A stretch of DNA of 64,000 bases from Halonotius aquaticus (GTDB lineage: Archaea; Halobacteriota; Halobacteria; Halobacteriales; Haloferacaceae), in contig NZ_QKNY01000005.1 in NCBI RefSeq assembly GCF_003605575.1, forward strand, positions 1-64,000, given 5' to 3'. This document shows positions 17,689-26,635 of this stretch, in pieces. The notes beneath the pieces are model-generated. The model searched no databases and was not told where the DNA came from. It saw only the letters and a list, made by a program, of their open reading frames with translations. The position numbers and the translations under genes are program-made. Within the stretch, counting starts at the first letter, position 1. Each line of letters begins with the position of its first letter.

Positions 17689-18312
17689 ATGAGCACGCAG
17701 GGCCACGCCAGCAAGCCATCGACGCCAGAGATCGACAGCAATCTTCTCATCACCGTCTCCGGCCCGCCGGGGTGTGGGGCGACGACGCTCTGTGAACGAC
17801 TCTCGGAGGCGATGGACTGCCCCTACGTGTCGGGTGGCGACATCTTCCGGGAACTCGCCGAGGATGGCGAACTCAGCCTCCACCAGCAGACCGCCATCGC
17901 CGACAGTTCCGCTGATATCGATCGCGCACTCGACAAGCGACTCCAATCGATCGCCGAAAAGTGGGGTGCCTCCGGGAAACCCTTCATCCTCGAATCCCGG
18001 CTGGCTGGCTGGCTCGCCGGCGAGAACGCCGATCTCCGCATCTGGCTCGACGCGCCGGATGAGGTACGGGTCGACCGTATCGAGGGCCGTGAGGAAACCG
18101 AAGCCGAAATGCGCGTCCGAGAGGTCAGCGAGGCTGGCCGCTACCAGAAATACTACGATATCGACGTCGAAGATCGGGAGTTCTACGACCTCAACATCAA
18201 CACCGCCCGCTGGGGCAAAGAAGGCGTGTTCCAGCTGGTCAAAACCGCGATCGAGCAGTACGACGCCGAAGCCGATGAGGGTGCCTACGAGACACCTGCT
18301 GTAGAGTTCTGA
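17689..18312 (+). CDS. Cytidylate-kinase-like P-loop protein lacking the Walker A lysine
   Basis: Protein of 207 residues that aligns along its length with archaeal (d)CMP kinase: ITVSGPPGCGATTL at the P-loop, YVSGGDIFRELAEDGELSL as the CMP-binding region, FILESRLAGWLAGENADLRIWLDAP, and the lid VREVSEAGRYQKYYDIDVED. In the P-loop the catalytic GKST/GKTT is replaced by GATT, so lysine is missing; activity is uncertain. Archaeal CMP kinases are normally encoded in the ribosomal-protein/secY region, so this is likely a paralogue. The ATG at 17689 is chosen; a GTG six codons upstream is possible. Confidence 0.8.
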   Translation: MSTQGHASKPSTPEIDSNLLITVSGPPGCGATTLCERLSEAMDCPYVSGGDIFRELAEDGELSLHQQTAIADSSADIDRALDKRLQSIAEKWGASGKPFILESRLAGWLAGENADLRIWLDAPDEVRVDRIEGREETEAEMRVREVSEAGRYQKYYDIDVEDREFYDLNINTARWGKEGVFQLVKTAIEQYDAEADEGAYETPAVEF

Positions 18313-18572
18313 GCAGGTGCGGCTCCCTCGGGCAACTGGGATCCCACCGTGACGATACCGTCAGTATTTGCAGGCGAAACTGTGGTGTTGCCGCCGACAG
18401 TGTGCCACCAAACAGTTTAATCGAATAATAGAAGCCGTCGACGTGAGCGGGTATTGTCTCTCAACTTGACGAACGACGCTGGGTATCTCTCAGACGCACT
18501 TGAACCCATAGCCTACTATTTCGACTGCAAATCCTGCTGTGGGGAATGCCTCGTGTACGTTCTCGTGTCGAT

Positions 18573-18848
18573 TTATTCCGTGTTGGCGTCGACCTCGTTG
18601 TCGCGGGACAGTAGGCTGCAGTTGCAGTCCGTCTTCAGTGCCGACCAGATGACCGCGGTAAGGATGACCAGCCCTTCGAGTCGTGCGGCGGTAACGACCC
18701 ACGGTTTCGGGGTTGGGGCATCGTCGTCGTACTCGTAGCTGAGTCGGGTGAGCACCTGCATGAACCGTTCCGGGTACAACGTCTCAACAAGGCCGACACC
18801 ACCGAGGAGAAGCTTCAACATAGCCGGATTGACGACAGCAGTGAGCAA
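18573..18848 (-). CDS. Small membrane protein
   Basis: Protein of 91 residues, with an alternative start at residue 10 (MLKLLLGGVGL). There is a hydrophobic N-terminal segment (residues about 8-28), a soluble YEYDDDAPTPKPW loop, and a second hydrophobic segment (residues about 55-69) ending in Cys-x-Cys. I do not recognise the family. It is divergent from topA. The 260 bases between the cmk-like gene and this one hold no credible gene. Confidence 0.55.
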   Translation of the reverse strand: MLTAVVNPAMLKLLLGGVGLVETLYPERFMQVLTRLSYEYDDDAPTPKPWVVTAARLEGLVILTAVIWSALKTDCNCSLLSRDNEVDANTE

Positions 18849-18929
18849 AAACCCGCCGGTCGTCTCACACGGGGCTGTGGCTCCCGTCGCGCGAAAGCTT
18901 TAGGCGAGCCAGCGGCCTACGCCGACCCA

Positions 18930-21476
18930 ATGAGTCGCGGCCCTGCAGTGATTATCACCGAGAAGGATAACGCCGCCCGGCGGATCGCCGACATCCTCAG
19001 CGACGGCACCGCCGACACCGAGCGTGTCGCCGGCACCACCGTCTACAAATGGGGTGGCAACCGCTGTATCGGCCTCTCGGGCCACGTCGTCGGCGTTGAC
19101 TTCCCGCCGGAGTACAACGACTGGCGGGATGTCGAACCCGTCGAGTTGATCGACGCACCGATCGACAAACAGCCCACCCAGGAGGGGATCGTCCGCGCGC
19201 TCCGCCAGCTCGCCCGCCAGGCCTCGCATGTCACGATCGCCACCGACTACGACCGCGAGGGCGAGCTGATCGGCAAGGAAGCCTACGAACTGGTGCGGGA
19301 GGTCAACGAGGATGTCCAGATCGACCGCGTGCGCTTCTCCTCGATCACCGACCGCGAAGTGACTGAGGCCTTCGGCAATCCCGACGAACTCGACTTCGAG
19401 CTCGCGGCCGCCGGTGAGGCCCGACAGGTCATCGACCTGCTGTGGGGCGCGGCACTCACCCGCTTTCTTTCCCTTTCGGCGCGCCAACTCGGCGACGATT
19501 TCATCTCCGTTGGCCGCGTGCAGGGGCCGACACTCAAACTGATCGTTGACCGCGAACGCGAGATCGAAGCCTTCGATCCCGAGGACTACTGGGAACTGTT
19601 CGCCGATCTCGAAACTGACGAAGACGGCGGCTTCGAGAGCCAGTACTTCTATCGCGACGAGGACGGCAACGAGGCCGAACGCCTCCGGGATGGCGACCGC
19701 GCCGAAGCCGTCTACGACGCCCTCGCCGACGCCGAGACCGCCGCTGTCGATTCGGTCAACCGCCGTACCCGCACTGACAGCCCGCCCGCGCCGTTCAACA
19801 CCACGCAGTTCATCCGCGCGGCCGGCTCGCTGAACTACTCCGCCCAGCAGGCGATGAGCATCGCCGAAGAACTGTACACCGCTGGCTATCTCACTTACCC
19901 CCGCACCGACAACACGGTGTATCCCGAGGATCTCGACCCCCGCGAACTGCTGGAATCATTCACCGCCGACAACACATTCGGCGACGACGCCGAGAGTCTT
20001 CTTGCAGCCGACAACATCACTCCGACCGAAGGCGACGAGGAGACGACCGACCACCCGCCGATCCATCCGACCGGCGAACTCCCCAGCCGCAGCGAACTCT
20101 CAGAGGACGAATGGGAGATCTACGAACTCGTCGTCCGCCGGTTCTTTGCCACCGTTGCCGACGACGCAACATGGGAACACCTGAAGGTCGTCGCCGAAAT
20201 CGCCGACCGTGAGGTCGTCGTCGACGGTGAACCGACCACGGAGGATCTCACGCTGAAGGCCAACGGGAAACGCCTCGTTGAGGCCGGCTACCACGCCGTC
20301 TATCCGTACTTCAGCCAGTCGGAAACCCACGTCCCCGACGTGACGGCGGGCGACGAGCTGACGATCACCGACACCGCAATCGAGGCCAAACAGACCCAGC
20401 CGCCGCGTCGCTACGGCCAATCGCGGCTGATCGAGACGATGGAGGAGATGGGGATCGGCACGAAATCGACCCGCCACCACACCATCGAGAAGCTCTACGA
20501 CCGCGGCTATCTCGAAAACGATCCGCCGCGACCGACGATGCTGGCGAAGGCGGTCGTCGAGGCCGCCGAGGATTTCGCCGACCAAGTCGTCTCCGAGGAG
20601 ATGACCGCCCAACTCGAAGCCGACATGCAGGCGATTGCGGCCGGTGAGAAAGAGTACGACGAGGTAACCGAAGCCTCCCGCCGACTCCTCGACGAGGTCT
20701 TCGACGACCTCACCGACTCCCGCGAAGAGATCGGCAGCCAGATCCAGCAATCACTCAAAGCCGACAAAACGCTGGGCCCATGTCCGGAGTGCGGCGATGA
20801 CCTGCTCATTCGCACCAGCCGGCAAGGGTCGTACTTCATCGGCTGCAACGGCTATCCTGACTGCGAGTACACGCTCCCGCTGCCGTCGACCGGGAAACCC
20901 CTCCTGCTCGATGAGACCTGCGAGGAACACGAGCTCAGAGAGGTCAAACTACTCGCCGGCCGGAAGACGTTCGTCCACGGCTGCCCGCAGTGTCAGGCTG
21001 ACGCCGCCGATGCCGAGGCCGACCGCGTCATCGGTGACTGCCCCGAGTGCAGTGAGGAACACGGCGGCGAGGTGGCGATCAAACAGCTCCGCAACGGCTC
21101 GCGGCTCGTCGGCTGTACGCGGTACCCCGACTGTGAGTATTCGCTGCCGCTGCCCCGGCGCGGCGACATTGAGATCACCGACGACCATTGTGAGGAACAC
21201 GGGCTGCCGGAACTACTCGTCACCTACGAGGACGACGATCGCGAGCCGTGGGAGCTTGGCTGTCCGATCTGCAACTACCGGGAGTACCAGGCTCGCCAGA
21301 ACGGCTCGGAACTGGAGACGATCAGCGGGATCGGCGAAAAAACAGCCGAAAAGCTACAGACGGCCGGCATCGAGGATGTTGCGGGCCTGAAAGACGCAAA
21401 TCCCGACGAACTGGCCGAGGAAGTCGACGGCGTCGGTGCCGATACCGTCCGCGACTGGCAGGCTGACGCCGACTAA
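18930..21476 (+). CDS. topA: DNA topoisomerase I (type IA)
   Basis: Relaxes negative supercoils by passing one strand through a transient break. In the 848-residue protein the Toprim domain starts with VIITEKDNAARRIA and has DYDREGELIG; the catalytic tyrosine is in YPRTD (Tyr 323). RYGQSRLIETMEEMGIGTKSTR follows. After about residue 610 come C-terminal zinc ribbons (CPECGDDLLIRTSRQG...CNGYPDCEYTLPLP, then CPQC, CPECSEEHGG and CTRYPDCEYSLPLP). A helix-hairpin-helix (ETISGIGEKTAEKLQTAGI) ends the protein. Length and order match haloarchaeal TopA. It is monocistronic and convergent with a DUF2237 gene. Confidence 0.96.
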   Translation: MSRGPAVIITEKDNAARRIADILSDGTADTERVAGTTVYKWGGNRCIGLSGHVVGVDFPPEYNDWRDVEPVELIDAPIDKQPTQEGIVRALRQLARQASHVTIATDYDREGELIGKEAYELVREVNEDVQIDRVRFSSITDREVTEAFGNPDELDFELAAAGEARQVIDLLWGAALTRFLSLSARQLGDDFISVGRVQGPTLKLIVDREREIEAFDPEDYWELFADLETDEDGGFESQYFYRDEDGNEAERLRDGDRAEAVYDALADAETAAVDSVNRRTRTDSPPAPFNTTQFIRAAGSLNYSAQQAMSIAEELYTAGYLTYPRTDNTVYPEDLDPRELLESFTADNTFGDDAESLLAADNITPTEGDEETTDHPPIHPTGELPSRSELSEDEWEIYELVVRRFFATVADDATWEHLKVVAEIADREVVVDGEPTTEDLTLKANGKRLVEAGYHAVYPYFSQSETHVPDVTAGDELTITDTAIEAKQTQPPRRYGQSRLIETMEEMGIGTKSTRHHTIEKLYDRGYLENDPPRPTMLAKAVVEAAEDFADQVVSEEMTAQLEADMQAIAAGEKEYDEVTEASRRLLDEVFDDLTDSREEIGSQIQQSLKADKTLGPCPECGDDLLIRTSRQGSYFIGCNGYPDCEYTLPLPSTGKPLLLDETCEEHELREVKLLAGRKTFVHGCPQCQADAADAEADRVIGDCPECSEEHGGEVAIKQLRNGSRLVGCTRYPDCEYSLPLPRRGDIEITDDHCEEHGLPELLVTYEDDDREPWELGCPICNYREYQARQNGSELETISGIGEKTAEKLQTAGIEDVAGLKDANPDELAEEVDGVGADTVRDWQADAD

Positions 21477-21503
21477 CGCTGCTGGCGGCTGTCGAGTTGC
21501 TTC

Positions 21504-21881
21504 CTATTCATCGTCCGCGGCGGCGTACTCGCGGAGTTCGTCGACTGTGAGTTCATCGAGAACGCCCTCGCTTGTCGCTTCGAGCACTACCGGCGGCGCG
21601 TTACCGGCCTCGCGGGCTTCGATCCACCGCGGGAGACAGACACACCAGCGGTCGCCCGGGTGCAGCCCGGGGAAGTCGAGTTCCGGCTGCGGGGTGATGA
21701 GGTCGTTGCCCTGCTCGCGGCTGTATTCGAGAAAATCCTGTGTCATCACCGCACAGATCTCGTGGCGGCCGGGATCGCGCCCGAGGTGTCGACAGTGGTT
21801 ATCCCGCAGGAAGCCGGTTTCGTGGCTGTCGCTACAGGGCTGTAACTCGCCACCCAACACGTTGTGTTCGGTGTCGCTCAT
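21504..21881 (-). CDS. DUF2237 family protein
   Basis: Protein of 125 residues. It shows the DUF2237 pattern throughout: NVLGGELQPCSDSHETGFLR, then HEICAVMTQDFLEYSREQGN, DLITPQPELDFPGLHPGDRW and CVCLPRWIEA. The biochemical function of the family is not established. The ATG at 21881 begins directly before the conserved NVLG motif. A short C-terminal extension (VLEATSEGVLDELTVDELREYAAADDE) is characteristic of haloarchaeal copies. Confidence 0.9.
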   Translation of the reverse strand: MSDTEHNVLGGELQPCSDSHETGFLRDNHCRHLGRDPGRHEICAVMTQDFLEYSREQGNDLITPQPELDFPGLHPGDRWCVCLPRWIEAREAGNAPPVVLEATSEGVLDELTVDELREYAAADDE

Positions 21882-21991
21882 ACCGATGTTTCCGGCTACG
21901 TCTGTATAGCTATTCGGCCTACCGCCATGCTTTTTGTCGACTCGCAACCCCGAGCCGCGGGGCTTATTCGCGCCCCTCGATAAGCCGGGGT

Positions 21992-22723
21992 ATGGAGCCG
22001 ACGACGACCGGCCGGTTTCGCGTCCTCGACCGTCGCCCGGATGGCACGATCCTGCTGGTCGATCTCGCTGAAGCCACCGCTGCGGCGACCGGCGAGAATC
22101 CCGACGCCGATCTGCGCCCGATCGCCGTCACCCCGCCAGCCGTCGACGACGATCCGGAGACCGACGCGCCCGATCTCGGCGCCGAGACAGCCGACACGAT
22201 CCGGTCGCTGGAACCCGGGTACGTCGTTGAGGCCGAACTCGCATGGGACGACAGCGACGCCGCCTTTCTTGACTGTACGATCACGAACCGCACCCGGATC
22301 CAGTACGCCGACGGCGTGACCGGCCTCTTCGAGAAGGCCCAGGAAACGTGGCACGACGCCCAGGTCGCCGGCGAGGCGATGAACTCCGCGGTGACCTACA
22401 GCACCGGCAAGGAACCCAACGGCGTCGTCTACGTGTTTGCGAAACAAGACCCGCCGCGAGACCTTTTCGAGGAGTTTCGGACGGGCGCAACGCCGATCGA
22501 GCCGCTGATCCAGCGTGTTAACGCCACCCACGACAGCGACGATGCTGCCGACACCGATGATGTTGCGTCCACGGCTGACAGCGATGCTGACGATCCCGCC
22601 GAGCGCGCGGTTTTCGTTCTCAACCCCGCCGATGAGCCGTTTGTCGTGGTGTATATCGTCTTCCGCAAAGACGGGATGCTGGCGCAAACTGTCCGCGATA
22701 CCTACGGCTTGCCGGCCGTCTGA
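21992..22723 (+). CDS. Conserved haloarchaeal protein (DUF6663-like)
   Basis: Acidic soluble protein of 243 residues. It contains two beta-rich blocks (GRFRVLDRRPDGTILLVDLA and VVEAELAWDDSDAAFLDCTI), a helix region GLFEKAQETWHDAQVAGEAM, and VVYVFAKQDPPRDLFEEF. A low-complexity Asp-rich insert (residues about 175-205) precedes the conserved end FVLNPADEPFVVVYIVFRKDG. I associate this with the haloarchaeal DUF6663 family from memory. Function is unknown. It is divergent from the DUF2237 gene. Confidence 0.75.
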   Translation: MEPTTTGRFRVLDRRPDGTILLVDLAEATAAATGENPDADLRPIAVTPPAVDDDPETDAPDLGAETADTIRSLEPGYVVEAELAWDDSDAAFLDCTITNRTRIQYADGVTGLFEKAQETWHDAQVAGEAMNSAVTYSTGKEPNGVVYVFAKQDPPRDLFEEFRTGATPIEPLIQRVNATHDSDDAADTDDVASTADSDADDPAERAVFVLNPADEPFVVVYIVFRKDGMLAQTVRDTYGLPAV

Positions 22724-22912
22724 ACGAAACGAGAGGGAACGGCGGCCGCGTCGGGGCAGAACCGGCCGCCGGGGGCGTGGACACAACACACGACCCGCCG
22801 GCGGGTGGGAACCGGCGGTCGATGGGATGGCCCCACCAGCATGGTCGCCCCGCTGGTCACTTACCCCATTCGCCGTGTTTCAGAGCCAGAAACGCACGGG
22901 TGAGCGAACCGA

Positions 22913-23521
22913 TCAGAACTCGCCGAGTCTCGACTGGCCGTCGCCATCATCGCTGTCGCCGTCGCCCAGGCCGGCGAGTGAAACCGCCGATGCGATCGTT
23001 GCCTCGAAGGCGTCCCGCTGGCTGGCGTCGTACAGCGTCGCCGCCGGATGCATCGACAGCAACACCCGCTGTGAGCGATCGCCGAGTCGACAGTCGACAA
23101 CGTCGCCGGCCTCGTTTGTGATCGCAACCGACCGATCCAGCAGGTGTTCACTCGGCACCTTGCCGAGGGTGACGACCAAGCTCGGATCGACGCTCTCGAT
23201 CTCAGCCTCCAGATACCCTCGACAGTTGGCAAGCTCGTCGGTCGTCGGATCGCGGTTTTCCGGCGGTCGACACCGAACACAGTTGGTGATTCGCACGGCA
23301 GATCGGTCGACGCCGGCGTCACCGAGTGCGTCATCGAGCACTGATCCTGACCGGCCGACGAACGGCTCACCCTTCTCGTCCTCGTTTGCGCCGGGGGCTT
23401 CGCCGACGAACACCAGGTCGGCGTCGTCGGGGCCGACGCCGTTGACGATCTGGCTCCGGGAGGCGACGAGATCGGGGCACTGCTCGCAGTCGGTGACACA
23501 CCGGCCGTCGAATCCGTCCAT
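22913..23521 (-). CDS. udg: Family-4 uracil-DNA glycosylase
   Basis: Removes uracil from DNA, the first step of repair after cytosine deamination. The 202-residue protein has the family-4 features: CVTDCEQCPDLVASRSQIV near the N-terminus with cysteines for the iron-sulphur cluster, the active-site motif FVGEAPGANEDEKGEPFVGR, further cysteines in TNCVRCRPPENRDP, and the C-terminal LLSMHPAATLY. Starts upstream of 23521 extend into the DUF99 gene without homology. It follows DUF99 by 22 bases on the same strand. The last 18 residues are a Gly/Asp-rich tail. Confidence 0.92.
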   Translation of the reverse strand: MDGFDGRCVTDCEQCPDLVASRSQIVNGVGPDDADLVFVGEAPGANEDEKGEPFVGRSGSVLDDALGDAGVDRSAVRITNCVRCRPPENRDPTTDELANCRGYLEAEIESVDPSLVVTLGKVPSEHLLDRSVAITNEAGDVVDCRLGDRSQRVLLSMHPAATLYDASQRDAFEATIASAVSLAGLGDGDSDDGDGQSRLGEF

Positions 23522-23543
23522 ACCGATTGGTGGCGACGGTGGC

Positions 23544-24170
23544 TTAACTGTCGGTCGGTTCGTCCGCCGCGTCACCGGCAGTCGCCTCGTCGGTCGGTGC
23601 CCACCCGAACCGCTCGGCCTGCTGACGACCTGCGCGGGCGGCCCGCTGGGCGACCCGGAGCGGTTCGGGACGCTCGTTGTCGTCGGGAGTAAACGTCCGA
23701 ATGATGTCGGCAGCGTCGGCCGTGTCGATGCCGACCGTTCGCATCCATAGCTCGGTGTCGTCGAGTGCGACTGGTTCGCGGGGCGGCAGTTCGCGGTAGG
23801 TGGCGAGTCGTCGTTGTAACGCTTCCCCCGAAAAGTGCGCACGAAGCGGGTCGTCCAACCCGTCGCTATCCTCGAAGGAGACCGCGATCACCGGGCGGTC
23901 GGCGGCCGCGTGCACGTCGTCGAGAGAAATGAGGTTGAACCATGCGGGCGCGACACCGGCGAGCAGCAGCCACTGCGCGTCCGGTCTGTCCAGTCGATCG
24001 AGTAGGTCACGACACGCGGCGGTCGCGTCGCTGCCACCGGTCGTACAACGGGCGAAAACGAAGTCCTCAACGACGCGGTCGGCACGAACGACGGCCCCAC
24101 ACAACTGAGTATATTCGGGGCCATCCGAGGCGGCGATGCCGACCGCCCGACTACCGGGCTTCGGAGCCAT
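23544..24170 (-). CDS. DUF99 family protein
   Basis: Protein of 208 residues of the archaeal DUF99 family. It shows VGIAASDGPEYTQLCGAVVRADRVVEDFVFARCTTGGSDAT, a stretch characteristic of the family, then the conserved segments WLLLAGVAPAWFNLISLDDVH and RPVIAVSFEDSDGL. The family's fold has been compared to endonuclease V-like RNase H folds, but no activity is proven. It sits between DUF5786 and udg in a likely three-gene minus-strand operon, hinting at a nucleic-acid role. The C-terminal tail (residues about 170-208) is acidic and variable. Confidence 0.88.
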   Translation of the reverse strand: MAPKPGSRAVGIAASDGPEYTQLCGAVVRADRVVEDFVFARCTTGGSDATAACRDLLDRLDRPDAQWLLLAGVAPAWFNLISLDDVHAAADRPVIAVSFEDSDGLDDPLRAHFSGEALQRRLATYRELPPREPVALDDTELWMRTVGIDTADAADIIRTFTPDDNERPEPLRVAQRAARAGRQQAERFGWAPTDEATAGDAADEPTDS

Positions 24171-24182
24171 CGCAGCAGCGGC

Positions 24183-24380
24183 CTACTCTGCGGGTTCGGC
24201 GTCGGGTTCGTCCTTCATCGATTCGAGTCTGTCGAGCAGTTCGTCGTTGGACGCGCCGATCTCGAAATCAACGCTGCCTTTGTGTTCGGCTTCGCCGGCG
24301 TCGAGCCCGTCGTCGTCCTCGAAGTCGGTGTCAAAATCTTGGTTCTCCTGTTCAGACTCATCGTAGCTTCCGAATCCCAT
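24183..24380 (-). CDS. DUF5786 family small acidic protein
   Basis: Protein of 65 residues that starts MGFGSYDESEQENQDFDTDF and contains HKGSVDFEIGASNDELLDRL, the pattern I associate with haloarchaeal DUF5786. Highly acidic, no membrane segment, no cysteines. Function unknown. It lies 12 bases upstream of the DUF99 gene and probably leads that operon. Confidence 0.8.
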   Translation of the reverse strand: MGFGSYDESEQENQDFDTDFEDDDGLDAGEAEHKGSVDFEIGASNDELLDRLESMKDEPDAEPAE

Positions 24381-24484
24381 ACATTGGCCTATATGGTTCC
24401 TGGACTGAAAAATCCCCATGCAGGCTGGTTGTCAGTAGTCACCCGACGCCGGGGACTTTTGCTGATCGACCACGTTGCCCCGGT

Positions 24485-25111
24485 ATGGAGCCGATTGTCG
24501 TCACTGACGGCGCGGATGTCTTCACCTGCAACGCCTATCTCGTCGACGGCGAGACGCCGACACTCGTCGATGCGGGCACCATGCCCGGCGTTGTCGATGT
24601 GATCGCCGACCACGTCAATGATCTCGATCGGGTCGTGCTCACCCACCAACACGGCGACCACGTCGGCGAACTCGACGCCGTTTTGGATCGATTCGACGCT
24701 GATCTTTATACCTACGCCGAGCATCCACGCCGTACCGCCGAAATCGGCGACGGCGACACCATCACCATCGGTGACGACGAGTTCGAAGCGATCTACACGC
24801 CCGGCCACGCGAGTGACCACCTCTCGTTTGTGAGCGACGACGCGCTGTTCAGCGGCGACGTGGTGGTATACAACGACGGCGCGTTCGACGACGGCAGCTT
24901 CGGCCGCACCGACCGCCGCGGGCAGTCACGCGAACGACTGATCGAGAGTCTCGAACGCATCCTTGACCGACTGCCCGATTCAGTGTCGGCGATGTACGCC
25001 GGCCACGGCGATCCCTTCCACGCCGACCCCGCTGGCGACGATGTCCGAACCGTCATCGAACGGGCACTTGAGCGCGCAGAGCGACGCGAACCGAAATACC
25101 CCGACGAGTAG
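24485..25111 (+). CDS. MBL-fold metallohydrolase
   Basis: Protein of 208 residues of the metallo-beta-lactamase superfamily. The metal-binding motif THQHGDHVG is followed by further ligands in YTPGHASDHLSF and FSGDVVVYND, and YAGHGDPFH near the end. This is the minimal glyoxalase II-like form with one domain. The substrate may be a thioester, lactone or phosphoester; sequence does not decide. The ATG at 24485 starts directly before the first strand (MEPIVVTDGADVFTCNAYLVDG). Confidence 0.88.
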   Translation: MEPIVVTDGADVFTCNAYLVDGETPTLVDAGTMPGVVDVIADHVNDLDRVVLTHQHGDHVGELDAVLDRFDADLYTYAEHPRRTAEIGDGDTITIGDDEFEAIYTPGHASDHLSFVSDDALFSGDVVVYNDGAFDDGSFGRTDRRGQSRERLIESLERILDRLPDSVSAMYAGHGDPFHADPAGDDVRTVIERALERAERREPKYPDE

Positions 25112-25219
25112 CGTCGATCCCGCGGGATCGTTCGACTACTGATCCTGTGGGTTTCGCTGTCGCCGGCGACATGGCTGTCGCTCGGCGCTGTGAGACTGCT
25201 GAAAAACCAACCGGCAGAA

Positions 25220-25369
25220 TTAGGCTGCGCGTCGCTCTTTGGCTTTCGGGCGGAGCCGCGAGTAGCCACATTTCCGGCAGCTGTCGGCGTCCGGCGCGTT
25301 GCGCGCGTTACACCGCATGCAGATCTGTTTGTTGAGCGTTCGGCTGGCGGCGACGTCGTTGGTTGGCAT
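25220..25369 (-). CDS. rpl40e: 50S ribosomal protein L40e
   Basis: Small zinc-binding ribosomal protein of 49 residues, translated from the minus strand: it starts [20 protein letters not shown], continues with [20 protein letters not shown] and ends PKAKERRAA. The four cysteines in two CxxC pairs (CMRC and CRKC) and the basic end are diagnostic of archaeal L40e. It follows thioredoxin by 61 bases on the same strand and may share its transcript. Confidence 0.93.
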   Translation of the reverse strand: MPTNDVAASRTLNKQICMRCNARNAPDADSCRKCGYSRLRPKAKERRAA

Positions 25370-25430
25370 ATCCGCTCATTGTGGGGGTCGCTGTTTAACA
25401 GTTCCGAGAACAGCCCCGCGATCGACCGCG

Positions 25431-25697
25431 TTAGGCGCCGGCGTCCTGGAGGGCGTCTTCGAGATCGCCGCGCTGGGTGACGCCGACGAACCGCTCGACG
25501 ATGCCGTCGTCGTTTTCGATGACGAGTGTCGGCAGCGATCGCACCTGGTACTCGTTGGCGACCTCTTGTTCCTCGTCGACGTCGACCTTGGCGAACTCCA
25601 CGTCCTCGTAGTCGGCCTCCAGCTCCTCGAGGATCGGATCCTGCGTCTTACACGGGCCACACCAGTCGGCGTAAAAGTCTGTTAGTCGAACAGTCAT
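25431..25697 (-). CDS. trxA: Thioredoxin
   Basis: Protein-disulphide reductant of 88 residues with the active site [15 protein letters not shown] and the cis-proline segment [11 protein letters not shown]. The final helix [17 protein letters not shown] completes the fold. The ATG at 25697 is chosen; a start four codons upstream is possible. It is followed by rpl40e on the same strand and is divergent from Sec61beta. Confidence 0.92.
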   Translation of the reverse strand: MTVRLTDFYADWCGPCKTQDPILEELEADYEDVEFAKVDVDEEQEVANEYQVRSLPTLVIENDDGIVERFVGVTQRGDLEDALQDAGA

Positions 25698-25814
25698 CGT
25701 GCGGCCCATCGTTGCGCCGACGCGGTCATAAGGGTTTCCACCCCGTCGTTGAAGCTGCCGACGACCGCGGTGGAAGCCGAAACGCTTAGGTCGCCCAAGT
25801 GGCGAGTGTCGGTA

Positions 25815-25979
25815 ATGGCTTCCAGTGGGAACTCCGGCGGACTGATGTCCAGTGCCGGCTTGGTGCGGTACTTCGACTCCGAGGATCGCAACGCGATCCG
25901 TATCGATCCGAAAACCGTGATGGCGTTCTGCGTCCTCTTTGGTGTCTTCGTGCAGGTGCTGACGCTGACGGTCGCCTGA
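25815..25979 (+). CDS. secG: Preprotein translocase subunit Sec61beta
   Basis: Single-span tail-anchored subunit of the SecYE channel, 54 residues. Family hallmarks are [21 protein letters not shown] before the membrane, [14 protein letters not shown] as the start of the single transmembrane helix, and a hydrophobic end. The ATG at 25815 begins MASSGNSG. The gene order Sec61beta-pdxT is probably a transcript: pdxT follows 41 bases later. Confidence 0.93.
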   Translation: MASSGNSGGLMSSAGLVRYFDSEDRNAIRIDPKTVMAFCVLFGVFVQVLTLTVA

Positions 25980-26020
25980 TCGATCCGGTAGTTTTTGTCT
26001 CCAGCGCGCCAGCTATCGGT

Positions 26021-26635
26021 ATGCATGTTGGCGTGATTGCTGTCCAGGGCGATGTGAGTGAACACGCCGCCGCGATCCGGCGTGTCGCCGATGCTCGCGG
26101 CGTCGACACCGAGATCACGACGATCCGCGAGGCTGGGCTCGTCGACGACTGCGACGTGTTGCTTCTGCCAGGTGGGGAGTCGACGACGATCTCCCGGCTG
26201 CTTGCCGATGAGGGTATCGACGAGGAGATCCACGCCCACGTCGAAGCCGGCAAGCCGATCTTGGCGACCTGTGCCGGACTGATTGTCGCCGCCCGGAATC
26301 CACAGGACGAGCGCGTCCAGTCGCTGGATATTCTTGATATCACGGTCGACCGAAACGCCTTCGGCCGCCAGAAGGATAGCTTCGAAGCCCCACTCGATAT
26401 CGACGGCCTCGACGAGCCGTTTCCGGCGGTGTTCATCCGCGCGCCGCTGGTCGAATCGGTTAGTGAAGGTGTCGACGTGCTCGCTGACTGGGGGGGGAGC
26501 CCAGTTGCCGTCCGTCAGGGGCCGATCGTTGCCACCTCCTTCCACCCCGAACTGACTGAGGACAGCCGGCTGCACGAACTCGCGCTGTTCGACGGCCAGC
26601 CGGCCACAGCCGAGACCCCGGAGGTCAGTCAATGA
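26021..26635 (+). CDS. pdxT: Pyridoxal 5'-phosphate synthase, glutaminase subunit
   Basis: Releases ammonia from glutamine and feeds it to PdxS for vitamin B6 synthesis. The 204-residue protein has IAVQGDVSEHAAAI at the start, LLLPGGESTTISRLL forming the oxyanion site, the nucleophile in ILATCAGLIVAA, and the His-Glu pair in SFHPELTED near the end. RNAFGRQKDSFEAPL is also characteristic. No pdxS lies in the window. The stop overlaps hisE by four bases (ATGA), so the two are translationally coupled. Confidence 0.95.
   Translation: MHVGVIAVQGDVSEHAAAIRRVADARGVDTEITTIREAGLVDDCDVLLLPGGESTTISRLLADEGIDEEIHAHVEAGKPILATCAGLIVAARNPQDERVQSLDILDITVDRNAFGRQKDSFEAPLDIDGLDEPFPAVFIRAPLVESVSEGVDVLADWGGSPVAVRQGPIVATSFHPELTEDSRLHELALFDGQPATAETPEVSQ

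Noticed and set aside
22515-23750. 411-residue plus-strand frame across the DUF6663 end and udg
   Set aside because: Ser/Arg/Pro-rich with no domain; it crosses two well-supported genes on different frames and strands.
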